Shown here one piece after another: positions 51,254 through 60,005 of a stretch of 64,000 nt of DNA (the first letter of the stretch is position 1; every line of letters begins with the position of its first letter). The DNA is from CAYRTV01 sp964505785 (GTDB taxonomy: Bacteria > Acidobacteriota > Aminicenantia > Aminicenantales > Aminicenantaceae): positions 62,001-126,000 of the forward strand of contig CAZDJZ010000001.1 of the NCBI GenBank assembly GCA_964505785.1, in the 5' to 3' direction. Under the pieces are notes generated by a model. It was not told the origin of the DNA and did no database searches. It worked only from the letters and a program-made list of their open reading frames with translations. Made by a program: the position numbers and the translations under genes.

Positions 51254-52261
51254 ATGAAAAAAAAGAAAATATCAATGATCCTATGCATTCTGCCGCTGGG
51301 CCTGCTCTTATTAAATCCTTCTGCGGGGACGGCTAAGGAAGTCAAAAAAGATTATCACGAATCATTTGACGTCAAAGAGGGGGATCGGCTTAATCTCCGT
51401 CACGGTGACGGGGATGTCTTCATTACACCGTGGGGTAAAGATATTATTGATATTAAAGTGGTTTACCGGGCGGACGTTGATTTTTTCGGTTTCGGAAAGC
51501 GGCATGACTTCAGCGTGGATTTCAGAAAATCGGGAAGCACTGTGTATGTCATTGGAAAAGAGAAAACCGGGTGGACAGCCGGATTCAGTTCCATTGACCG
51601 GTATGAATATACATATGAAATTCAAGCACCCGCATATATGGCCCTGGATTTGAAAGGAGATGACGGCGATGTCGTTATTCAGGACTGGCGGGAAGATATC
51701 CAATGCGATACGGATGACGGTGATATTCATTTTGCAGATATTGAGGCAGAAAATATGGATATCCGGGCTGAGGACGGCAATCTGAATTTCAGGAATCTAA
51801 AGGCGGATCTTTCGATTATTTGTGATGACGCCGACATAGAAATTTCAGGCGGCAATATGAAAAGCTGCCGTATAGATATGGAAGACGGAGACTTGCGGGT
51901 CACTGATTGTGCCGGATCTTTTGAAATCGAAGCTGATGATGGAGATATCATTTTTGAGCGGACCCAAGCCCAAAGACTGGATATCCGGACAGAAGACGGC
52001 GATATTGACCTTGACCTCCTGACGCCGGAAAATATGGATGCGGACTTTAAAACCGATGACGGCCATGTCCGGATTATACTTGAGAAAGGTTTTCCCGCAT
52101 CCTTTTACGCCTGGTCCGACGACGGCCGTATTCGGTGTGAACTGGAAAACATCAGTCATTTCGAAGAAACGAGCCAATCAAAATCCGGAGAAATCCACGG
52201 CGGACAAAACCGCATCCGGATCCAGACGTCCGACGGAGATATCACGATTATTGAAAAATGA
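51254..52261 (+). CDS. DUF4097-like secreted beta-strand repeat protein
   Basis: AAGGAGTATCCATATG sets the start. Signal peptide ends near TAKE. The body is about nine strand-turn units, each closed by (D/E)DGD(I/V) or DDGDV: LRHGDGDVF, GDDGDVVI, TDDGDIHF, AEDGNLNF, MEDGDLRV, ADDGDIIF, TEDGDIDL, TDDGHVRI, SDDGRIRC, TSDGDITI. This suits a right-handed beta-solenoid as in DUF4097/DUF4098-type adhesin-like proteins. Periodic acidic turns could bind Ca2+. It lies downstream of the helicase gene with a 115-base gap, and upstream of an outer-membrane protein gene on the same strand. Confidence 0.82.
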   Translation: MKKKKISMILCILPLGLLLLNPSAGTAKEVKKDYHESFDVKEGDRLNLRHGDGDVFITPWGKDIIDIKVVYRADVDFFGFGKRHDFSVDFRKSGSTVYVIGKEKTGWTAGFSSIDRYEYTYEIQAPAYMALDLKGDDGDVVIQDWREDIQCDTDDGDIHFADIEAENMDIRAEDGNLNFRNLKADLSIICDDADIEISGGNMKSCRIDMEDGDLRVTDCAGSFEIEADDGDIIFERTQAQRLDIRTEDGDIDLDLLTPENMDADFKTDDGHVRIILEKGFPASFYAWSDDGRIRCELENISHFEETSQSKSGEIHGGQNRIRIQTSDGDITIIEK

Positions 52262-52403
52262 TCACAGCACAAATGATGAAAATGATTCCGTATGCCATTC
52301 TCCCCGCGCCGCTCCGGAAATGACATACGGGATCATTTTGAGCTGAATCCGATGAAAAGCCAAAAGATTTGTTGTATTATATTTCTTTTTACGGAACGGA
52401 AAA

Positions 52404-54443
52404 ATGAAACTAATCTTTCGCGCGGCATTCGGCGTTATCATTATTTATCACCTGTTTTTGCTGCCGGTGTTTTCCAGCGAAGAGAAATTTTCCATTTCCC
52501 CTCACAAAACAGAGCATCGTCCCCAAATTGACGGCCGCCTCGATGACAGGGTCTGGAAAGATGCTCCTGTGATGGCGGATTTTATTCAGTTTGAACCCCA
52601 TAGGGGCCAACCGGCAACCGTGAGAACCGAAGTCCGGGTGGCCTATGATGATACCCATCTCTACTTTGGGTTTAAAGCTTATGATCCTCATCCGGAAAAA
52701 ATTGTGCTGGGAACCCAAAGGGATGGACTCCAGATGGGAACGGATTCCGTGTGTGTCACCCTGGATACATTTCATGATAAACGGACTGCCTATTATTTTC
52801 GGACAAACCCCCTTGGTGTTCAGCATGACGGCCGTATTTCCGACAACGGCAGGGTGGCGGATTTAAACTGGGACGGCATTTGGGATTCTGCAGGGACCTT
52901 CATTGACGGCGGGTGGTCTGCCGAAATCGCCATTCCTTTATCCACTGTCAAGCACCGGAAAGGCAGCGGCCAAACCTGGGGAATTCAATCCAGCCGCTAT
53001 TATCCCCGTAATCTGGAGAAAAGTTTCTGGACAGGGCCGCTTGAGGATTACCGTAAAATGGATGGAAACGGAATACTGACGCCTTTGGATTTAAACAAAA
53101 CCGCCGGCAAGGCGGAATTTGTTCCCCATGCGATAGCACGTTTTGAAGAGGCTGAACCAGCGGGATTTGAAGCCGGGCTGGATGTTCGTTATGATTTTAC
53201 TCCGTCTTTATCCGGGCATTTGACCCTCAATCCGGATTTTGCCACGGTTGAGGCGGATCTGGAACAGGTGAACCTGACCCGCTTTGAGCTGAACCTGCCG
53301 GAAAAACGAAAATTTTTTCTGGAGGGCAACGCGGTTTATCAGCAGCGGATTCAGCTTTTCTATTCCCGGAGGATAGCGGATATCTATGGCGGGGCAAAAG
53401 TATATGGAAAAGCGGGATCCAGTGAAATCGCCTTCCTTTCCGCACAGACACGTGAAGGAGAGATTGGCCAAGGTTCAGCCAATTTTACCGTTTTCCGGCT
53501 TAAACGGGATGTCATGAATAATTCCACCGTGGGATTTTTAGCCGCCAACCGCTTGATCAATGGAAAAAATCAAGGAACGGCCGGTTTGGATACGGCGCTG
53601 TATTTGACGGATAAATTTCGAATAACCGGCCAAGCGGCTGTAAGTTATGGTTCCGAAGGAAAGACCGATATGGGTTTTTTTCTGCGGCCCAGTTATGATT
53701 CGTCATCTTTTCACATTCACCTTCGGTATACTTATCTTGGCCGGGATTTTGGGGACAATGTTAATGCGGTCGGTTTCATCCGGGATGACAATCGGCATGA
53801 ATTTGATTCTGCTGTGAAGAAGATTTTTTGGCCGGGAGGACGTGTATTCGACCGCATAGAATACAGTTCCAATTATAATATCTACTGGGGGATCGACAAA
53901 ACTCTCCGATCCTGGGATGTATGGCAGGCGCTGGGATTTGAGCTGCGCAATAAACTTGGCCTGACACTTCGTCATGAAGAAGAATATAAGCTGTTCGAAA
54001 AAGAATTCCGGAACAGGCATACCCTGATTAAGGCTGGATATAACACCCGGGAATGGCAGTCAATTTCTCTCAGTTATACCTTCGGCCGCAATTTTGACTC
54101 GGATTTTGATTTGATAGGCGCGCAAGTTAACCGCAAGCTGACCCAGGATTTGGCACTCGAATACAGCCTGTCCCGTTTGATCTTGAATCCGGATCCGGAA
54201 GAGCAGGGCACCTGGATTCATTCACTGCGCATGACCCAATATTTTCATAAGGATTTGTTTTTGAAATTATTTTTACAGTCGAATTCTGTGATTGACAAGC
54301 GGACTGTTCAGGTTGTGTTCGCCTACAGGTTCCAGCCGCCTTTCGGGCTGGTGCAATTGGCATACCAGAAGGGAACCGCCAGGTTCGGCGTCAGAGGCGA
54401 CCAGGGGCATACTTTGTTTATCAAAACAACTTATGTCTTTTAA
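52404..54443 (+). CDS. DUF5916 outer-membrane barrel with N-terminal CBM9-like domain
   Basis: 679 residues; signal peptide ends near VFSSEE. Residues ~30-230 look like a carbohydrate-binding family 9 domain (IDGRLDDRVWKDAPVM, then DSVCVTLDTFHDKRTAYYF). The rest is beta-barrel-like, with alternating polar and aromatic residues and a final aromatic residue in TTYVF, the usual signal for BAM insertion. Family knowledge: DUF5916 proteins are outer-membrane proteins of unknown role, possibly carbohydrate- or peptide-related. The start is preceded by CGGAACGGAA. It confirms a Gram-negative outer membrane. Possible operon with the repeat protein upstream, 142-base gap. Confidence 0.88.
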   Translation: MKLIFRAAFGVIIIYHLFLLPVFSSEEKFSISPHKTEHRPQIDGRLDDRVWKDAPVMADFIQFEPHRGQPATVRTEVRVAYDDTHLYFGFKAYDPHPEKIVLGTQRDGLQMGTDSVCVTLDTFHDKRTAYYFRTNPLGVQHDGRISDNGRVADLNWDGIWDSAGTFIDGGWSAEIAIPLSTVKHRKGSGQTWGIQSSRYYPRNLEKSFWTGPLEDYRKMDGNGILTPLDLNKTAGKAEFVPHAIARFEEAEPAGFEAGLDVRYDFTPSLSGHLTLNPDFATVEADLEQVNLTRFELNLPEKRKFFLEGNAVYQQRIQLFYSRRIADIYGGAKVYGKAGSSEIAFLSAQTREGEIGQGSANFTVFRLKRDVMNNSTVGFLAANRLINGKNQGTAGLDTALYLTDKFRITGQAAVSYGSEGKTDMGFFLRPSYDSSSFHIHLRYTYLGRDFGDNVNAVGFIRDDNRHEFDSAVKKIFWPGGRVFDRIEYSSNYNIYWGIDKTLRSWDVWQALGFELRNKLGLTLRHEEEYKLFEKEFRNRHTLIKAGYNTREWQSISLSYTFGRNFDSDFDLIGAQVNRKLTQDLALEYSLSRLILNPDPEEQGTWIHSLRMTQYFHKDLFLKLFLQSNSVIDKRTVQVVFAYRFQPPFGLVQLAYQKGTARFGVRGDQGHTLFIKTTYVF

Positions 54444-54476
54444 TTTGACCTTTTAGTTTGAAAATGACCCGCCAGG

Positions 54477-54592
54477 GTCATCCTGAGCGAAGCGAAGAAT
54501 CTCATTCTGCTTTGCCTGATGAATCGGTACCGGCTCACCTGCCGAAGCAGCATAAGATCCTTACGGCCTGCTTCCGCAGGCCTCAGGATGAC
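54477..54592. repeat. Palindromic TCATCCTGAGCG element
   Basis: Begins GGTCATCCTGAGCGAAGCG, carries GCCGAAGCAGCATAAGATCC and ends with GGCCTGCTTCCGCAGGCC plus CTCAGGATGACA. Lies between the barrel gene and the convergent M14 peptidase gene. Confidence 0.55.
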
Positions 54593-54628
54593 AAATGGTT
54601 TATTTTCACCCGGGCAAAAGAATAAAGA

Positions 54629-56323
54629 TTACTCCAGTTTCTTAAAGTATTTATAAACCGGATACACCACACTGCTGCGGTCAATACCCAGTGAGAGTAA
54701 ATATTCATTCAATATCCCCCAGCCGGCGAAGCTGTCGCCCACTTGGGGTTCAAGGCAGTAAAAGGCCAGATTGGCCAATGGCTGCGCCATATCCACGTGG
54801 AATGTTCCCGGCGGGAAAACTTTGTGTTCCGATGAAAAGAATCCTCCTTGCAGTTCAGTCATTTCATAGCCGCCTTTGCGTACAAGGGACAGTTCATCGA
54901 TGATGTATTCCTGGCCGCTGACTGCAAGCGGTTCATCGAGTACATTAACCGTGATATTATGGGTTCTGAGTTTATCCGCGATAAAATCCAGTTCTGCGGG
55001 AATTAAATATCCCCGCGGCACAGCGGCTTCTTTTATGCCTACCGGTTTGGTGAAAAGATCCACATTTTCACAGAGAACCGGTTTTTGTTCCGGGGAAGGC
55101 AGCCCCAGCCTGCGGACACTGGTTCCGGGAAGATACCGGGTCACCAGTTTGGGATAAGCATATACATCCACTTTCCCTGCGGATTCATAACGGCCTTCTA
55201 CATAGTTCGTCAATTCACCGCTGGATGCCCGTGTAATCACTTGATTAACCACATCTTCATCCGCTTTTCGGCAGATATTCTGCATGTCTTCTCCGTGTTC
55301 ATAAACATAATCCAGCAATTCACCGGCATACACATACTGGCTGAAAATTTTCTTTTCAAAGGAGACATACCCTGATGTTTCAACCAGAATCGCCATCCGG
55401 TTGCGGAGGCCGTATCCGGATGCCATAAATTTTCCTTCGGTTGTCCAGTAAGCCCGGTCATGATGAAATTCTTGGGGCGGCCATTCATTGTCCAGTCCGC
55501 AGTGATAGAATATTTCCAGTCCCCAATTCTCCCGGGCATCCTTTCTTACAGCGGGAAAGAGCTGGTTTGTGACATATTCCCTCGGTGCCGGATGGGCCGC
55601 CGGGACAGTACAGGTGGAGTAAGCGATGGCATAACCGTGGCGGGCTCCGCCCATACGGTGAGTATCCAGCATGATGGTGGGGTCCCAGGTGTTGAGCAGA
55701 TTTTCATAAGCACCCCGCATATTGGTTGTTTCCAGTTTTATGGCGTCGCGGTTTACGTCAAATCCCTCCGCATTGTGCCGGGTGCCGTTGATTTTGGGCA
55801 GGCTGTTGGTGATTTCCCAGGTTTCGGCTCCATCAACATTGAAAAGAGGACAGCAGATAATGATCAAATTATCCAGCAAGTATTTTTTATCGCCCATGAG
55901 GATATCCCGCATAAGCATGAGGAGGGCTTCTTTGCCCTCTGATTCACCCGGATGGATGCCCCCTTGCAGATATACCACGGTTTTTCCTGAGGCTCTGGCT
56001 TCTTCTGGAGATGTCACCCTGGGATTGGCCAGCACCGCCACCGGGCAATTGCGCCGGAGATCGCTCGTGAATATATTGAAGTCGTACATGTATTCACAGT
56101 TCCATTTTAACAGGGTGAGGTATTCCAGGATTTCATAATGGGACGCGGTTTTTTCAAATCCGGTTTTTTCCGGGACAGTCAAATAGGTTTCAGGCCATTT
56201 ACCGTTCCATCCTTCTGGAACCGCCTCGCTGCCCCAGTAGATTTTGCCTTGATCCTGCATTCCCGCCTGAAGGCATGCCGCAATCAATAGGATGCTTACT
56301 GTCCAAAATAATGTCTTTCTCAT
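54629..56323 (-). CDS. Exported M14-family zinc carboxypeptidase
   Basis: 564 residues from the ATG at 56323 (AAGGAGAGATA); an upstream in-frame start would add 27 residues without a ribosome site. Signal peptide then mature enzyme. Zinc ligands: His and Glu in GGIHPGESEGKE and His in LDTHRMGG; NRDAIKLET provides substrate-binding Asn-Arg. The catalytic Glu is probably in VETSGYVSF. C-terminal extension of about 180 residues follows. It removes C-terminal amino acids from peptides, or acts on cell-wall peptides, in the periplasm. Convergent to the barrel gene; ends 85 bases before the mannosyltransferase gene start region on the same strand. Confidence 0.9.
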   Translation of the reverse strand: MRKTLFWTVSILLIAACLQAGMQDQGKIYWGSEAVPEGWNGKWPETYLTVPEKTGFEKTASHYEILEYLTLLKWNCEYMYDFNIFTSDLRRNCPVAVLANPRVTSPEEARASGKTVVYLQGGIHPGESEGKEALLMLMRDILMGDKKYLLDNLIIICCPLFNVDGAETWEITNSLPKINGTRHNAEGFDVNRDAIKLETTNMRGAYENLLNTWDPTIMLDTHRMGGARHGYAIAYSTCTVPAAHPAPREYVTNQLFPAVRKDARENWGLEIFYHCGLDNEWPPQEFHHDRAYWTTEGKFMASGYGLRNRMAILVETSGYVSFEKKIFSQYVYAGELLDYVYEHGEDMQNICRKADEDVVNQVITRASSGELTNYVEGRYESAGKVDVYAYPKLVTRYLPGTSVRRLGLPSPEQKPVLCENVDLFTKPVGIKEAAVPRGYLIPAELDFIADKLRTHNITVNVLDEPLAVSGQEYIIDELSLVRKGGYEMTELQGGFFSSEHKVFPPGTFHVDMAQPLANLAFYCLEPQVGDSFAGWGILNEYLLSLGIDRSSVVYPVYKYFKKLE

Positions 56324-56335
56324 TATCTCTCCTTT

Positions 56336-56378
56336 TCGAATCCTTCGGCCCACTGCCGCAGGCCTCAGGATGACAAGT
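56336..56378 (+). repeat. Palindromic-element arm
   Basis: CGAATCCTTCGGCC, then CTGCCGCAGGCCTCAGGATG match the right half of the palindromic family. It lies between the mannosyltransferase stop and the M14 start. Confidence 0.4.
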
Positions 56379-56407
56379 GTAATCATTTTCACTTCACGCT
56401 TCAAGAG

Positions 56408-57526
56408 TCAAACCATCGATTCCAAAAAATCGTCATATTCAGGAGCGACATGTTTCCAATCGAAACGTCTAACTTGGGATGAAAGATCCGCCTTCCGGAC
56501 TTCGTCGATATGAATGACGGCCCAGACCAGCTTTTCAACCAGCTCATGGAAATCCATGTAATAATGGCGTCCCCACTTCTCAGGAGGGAACAATTCCGGA
56601 TAGCTCAGGCGATACGGAAGGAAAGGATAGCAATTGCAGGCCGCCGCTTCGACAATACTGATGCCGAAAAAATCCTGGTTGGATGTCACCGGAAGCAAAT
56701 CAGCGGCGTGCAGCCAGCCGGCGTATTCTTTGAAATCCCGGGCGAATCCGGCATGTACGATTTTCCCTTTTAATTTTTTTTGGGCCTGATCGAATTCATC
56801 CGGACGCCTCCTGAAGTTTTCCCCCAAAAGAACCGCTTGAAAGTTCAAACCGCGATGCTCCAGTTCTTCCAGAGCAAGAAAAAAATCCTTGGGGTTTTTG
56901 TCGTATTCCCAGCGGTGATTCCATACAATGAGCGGCGGCATATCCTGATTTTTTTCCGTTTGAGGAGGTTTCCGGGACAATTTTTGCAGGCGGGACAAAT
57001 CCAGGCCCACCGGCAAGGTTTGAGATTTTTCACGCAGGAGGTCAATGTTGCCGAGGCCTTGGAAGTCCGGAAAATTCTTCAAAAGACGCGGAAGCTCTGT
57101 TAAGAATGATTTGCGGTGATAATCGGAATTAAACAGAACAGCGTCGGCCGCGAGAGCCGTCGCATAATTGATAAATCCGTAATGCCTGTCTCGCTTGTGA
57201 AGGACATCCCGGTCTACGGGAGACCAGGGATAGGAAATTTGGTTTTCATGAAAGTAGACGGCACTTGGTATGCGGGCGGTCTGCTTACGGGTTAAAGCAA
57301 GAAAAGTAGTGAAATCCAGCATGTCGGTGGCTAAAAGCAAGTCGGGACGATAATCGAGCGTTTGATATGCTTTGGCTAAAGTTACGGCACCCCCATGCAT
57401 CCGCCATTTCCAGTAGCGGCCCGGAAGGCTTAAAATTTCAACCGAGTGGCGGCTGAAGCGGGCGAAACCTTCAGCCCAGCTTTTGTGGGAGCCGGTAAAA
57501 TATGGTTCAATCAGCAGGATACGCAT
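56408..57526 (-). CDS. tRNA-queuosine alpha-mannosyltransferase homologue (QTMAN/GTDC1-like)
   Basis: 372 residues from the ATG at 57526, chosen because MRILLIEPYFTGSHKSWAEG is the family's conserved N-terminus; upstream in-frame starts at 57541 and 57874 would add unrelated residues. No clear ribosome site is visible. The DUF3524 N-terminal half contains PGRYWKWRMHGGA and YFHENQISYPW, and a GT-B C-terminal half has WNHRWEYDKNP and SIVEAAACNCYPFLP. In animals this enzyme mannosylates queuosine-34 of tRNA-Asp. Bacterial homologues exist but their role is little studied. It would use a nucleotide-mannose donor in the cytoplasm. Confidence 0.8.
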   Translation of the reverse strand: MRILLIEPYFTGSHKSWAEGFARFSRHSVEILSLPGRYWKWRMHGGAVTLAKAYQTLDYRPDLLLATDMLDFTTFLALTRKQTARIPSAVYFHENQISYPWSPVDRDVLHKRDRHYGFINYATALAADAVLFNSDYHRKSFLTELPRLLKNFPDFQGLGNIDLLREKSQTLPVGLDLSRLQKLSRKPPQTEKNQDMPPLIVWNHRWEYDKNPKDFFLALEELEHRGLNFQAVLLGENFRRRPDEFDQAQKKLKGKIVHAGFARDFKEYAGWLHAADLLPVTSNQDFFGISIVEAAACNCYPFLPYRLSYPELFPPEKWGRHYYMDFHELVEKLVWAVIHIDEVRKADLSSQVRRFDWKHVAPEYDDFLESMV

Positions 57527-57794
57527 GATTCTCGGCTTCATTATGGCATGCAGGCCGGGAAATCTCAAATAGGAAAAATGAAAGATGCGAGCAGGCATTT
57601 TGTATTGATGAACGGGGTGCTTAACTGCGTTCACATGCTGTTTCCTGAAATCGAGAATTGGCGGCAAACTCCGACGCGGCAGAAGGTGGTCTTTCGCTGC
57701 TGCGCTTCTCAGGACGATCTCCGGCGGGCCGTTTTTCAAAGCAGACTTGATGAAAGGCTGTGGGTTATGTACAATAATGTCATGGGTCTCATAA

Positions 57795-59948
57795 ATGCGA
57801 ATTAAAGTGAACAAAAATCTGATACGGGTGCTTTCCGGGGTTATTTTCCTCTTTTTCTTTTGGGGATGCGGCAAACCTGGTAATTTAAGCCGTGAGCTGG
57901 ACTTGCTTCATAAGGTAAGGGCTCAGCTTGCGGAGAGCTCGCAAGAGCTGAATTTCAGTGCGGACTCTTTACCTCAAAGATATTTAAGAGGGGGGTGGGA
58001 GGCTCCGGAAGAACAATTCACACGGACGAATTTAAATGTCAGCCGCTTGTTTTTCAGGAATTTTACTGCATGCAACGATATCCGGATGACCTTGACCGCA
58101 CGGGCGGAAATGCCGCAGCGCCAGCCCGTCACGATCAGCTGCAACCGTGAAACAATCAAGACCATCGAACTGGAACCGGGGCCGTTCGGAGATTATTCTG
58201 TCGTACTCCCGAAGCGGACGGTAGTCCGGGGAGACAACTGGCTTGAATTTCATTTTCTGCGGCCGCCGCCGGCCGCATTCAAAAACATTCGTTTCAGCTA
58301 TAAAATCCAAGACGCCGGCGAGAAAGGCTTACTGCAGAGGACGGATTCATCGTTCAGTTGTTTGGAGGAAATAAATAAATATTTCCGGGTGGAAACGCAT
58401 TATCAAAACCTGCGCGGCACGGAGTCCGTGATAGAAGTCGTGGACCATATGGAAAATGTGATCCACACCTTTGGTTTGTCTCCGGAACAAACACATTTTT
58501 CTCAAACCAAAAAAGTTCCTGATCCTGGTGTTTATAAGCTTAGATTCACAACCTCCGGAAGAAGCGACAGCTTTGCCCTCTGGTCCCGGATCAATATTTT
58601 CTTGGAAGAAGATAAAAATGAAACCATTCCCAAAGAGAAAGAAATGGGATCTTCTCCAGCGGATATTATCCTATATGCAGTAGATACGCTCCGACGGGAC
58701 CATGTGAGCCGTTATGGATATGGAAGGAAAACAACCCCCCGTTTTGACCGGTTTGCTGAAGAAAACACCCTGTATTTGAATGCTTATTCCAACAGTGCCT
58801 GGACCCGCCCGTCCGCTGCTTGTATTTGGACGGGCCTCTTTCCAAAAAATCATAAAACACAGTTCCGGGAAGATAAACTGCCCCAGGAAGCCGTCACCCT
58901 GCCTGCGATTATGCGTGACAATGGATATTATACCGCTGCTTTTGTCGCCAACGGCAATATCGGCCGTTTCTTTGGTTTTGACCGCGGTTTTGACGATTTT
59001 ACTGAACTTCTGGAAACCTATGACTATTCCCGCCATGCCACAGCGGCACATGTAAATCAGGCCCTTTTTCCTTTTTTGGATGAGTATGTAAAGCGGCCGC
59101 AGCGTAAACCTTTGTTTTTAATTGTATGGACGGTCGATCCTCATGCGCCTTATACGCCCTCTGAAGATGTTAAATCCATGTTTGGAATCCAAAAATTTGA
59201 GGCGATTGATACGTATGATTTTGATTTGATGGATAAAATCCGGTCTGGAAAGATCAAGCTGACGGAATCCCAGCGGGAATACATGCGCATCCGTTATGAC
59301 CAGGAAATTTTTGATAACGACCGGGAATTCGGCCGGCTCCTGGATAAATTGAAAGAGTTAGGTTTGTATGATAGAGCTGCTGTTATATTTACATCCGATC
59401 ACGGGGAAGAGTTTTTTGAGCATGATTATGTCGGGCATGGACATTCTCTCTACCAGGAACAGATTTGTATTCCCTTTGCCGCTAAAATCCCCGGTATTCA
59501 GCCCGGCGTTCGCGAAGAGAAAATCCAATTGACCGATGTTTTCCCGTCTATTCTGGAAATAGCGGGGCTGCAGCCCCCGGGAGCGGTTGACGGGATTCCT
59601 CTCACCCGGGTTCGGAGCGAGAGCCCCCGGACTCTTTATTTCGAAGAAAGTAAACCTTGGCTCGATCTTACAGCGTTAATGGATGGTACAAGAAAAGTGA
59701 TTTATAACAGGGTCAATCACCACAGGCTGGTATCTGATACCAAGCCGCTTATTGAATTTTACTATTTATCAAACATTGATGAGCAGGAGCCCCTGCCCCC
59801 ATCCGGATTTACGGATTTATTGCGCCTCCAAAGGATCAATACATACCGGCAAACAAAGGGAGAAACCAATTGGGAGCAGCGCAATGTTGAACTGCCGCAC
59901 CGGATCGATGAAATGCTGAAAGCGCTCGGCTATATAAAAGAGACCTGA
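57795..59948 (+). CDS. Sulfatase-like alkaline-phosphatase-superfamily lipoprotein, copy 1
   Basis: 717 residues. Lipoprotein signal ends FFFWGCG, Cys25 being the anchor. Residues ~30-285 form a beta-rich accessory domain seen also in the neighbouring paralogue. The hydrolase domain begins ILYAVDTLRRDHVSRYGYGRKT. At the nucleophile site it reads SAWTRPSAACIWTGL, with Thr337 where arylsulfatases have Cys or Ser (C/S-x-P-S-R), so formylglycine maturation is not possible. The SDHGEEFFEHDYVGHGHS block carries the remaining metal ligands. A Thr-type enzyme is more likely a phosphohydrolase or phosphotransferase than a sulfatase; this is inference. Confidence 0.88.
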   Translation: MRIKVNKNLIRVLSGVIFLFFFWGCGKPGNLSRELDLLHKVRAQLAESSQELNFSADSLPQRYLRGGWEAPEEQFTRTNLNVSRLFFRNFTACNDIRMTLTARAEMPQRQPVTISCNRETIKTIELEPGPFGDYSVVLPKRTVVRGDNWLEFHFLRPPPAAFKNIRFSYKIQDAGEKGLLQRTDSSFSCLEEINKYFRVETHYQNLRGTESVIEVVDHMENVIHTFGLSPEQTHFSQTKKVPDPGVYKLRFTTSGRSDSFALWSRINIFLEEDKNETIPKEKEMGSSPADIILYAVDTLRRDHVSRYGYGRKTTPRFDRFAEENTLYLNAYSNSAWTRPSAACIWTGLFPKNHKTQFREDKLPQEAVTLPAIMRDNGYYTAAFVANGNIGRFFGFDRGFDDFTELLETYDYSRHATAAHVNQALFPFLDEYVKRPQRKPLFLIVWTVDPHAPYTPSEDVKSMFGIQKFEAIDTYDFDLMDKIRSGKIKLTESQREYMRIRYDQEIFDNDREFGRLLDKLKELGLYDRAAVIFTSDHGEEFFEHDYVGHGHSLYQEQICIPFAAKIPGIQPGVREEKIQLTDVFPSILEIAGLQPPGAVDGIPLTRVRSESPRTLYFEESKPWLDLTALMDGTRKVIYNRVNHHRLVSDTKPLIEFYYLSNIDEQEPLPPSGFTDLLRLQRINTYRQTKGETNWEQRNVELPHRIDEMLKALGYIKET

Positions 59949-60005
59949 ATTGATAATTCAACCAGGTTCAGGTAGAATAAATCCCCATTGAAAGACGGGA
60001 AAGAT

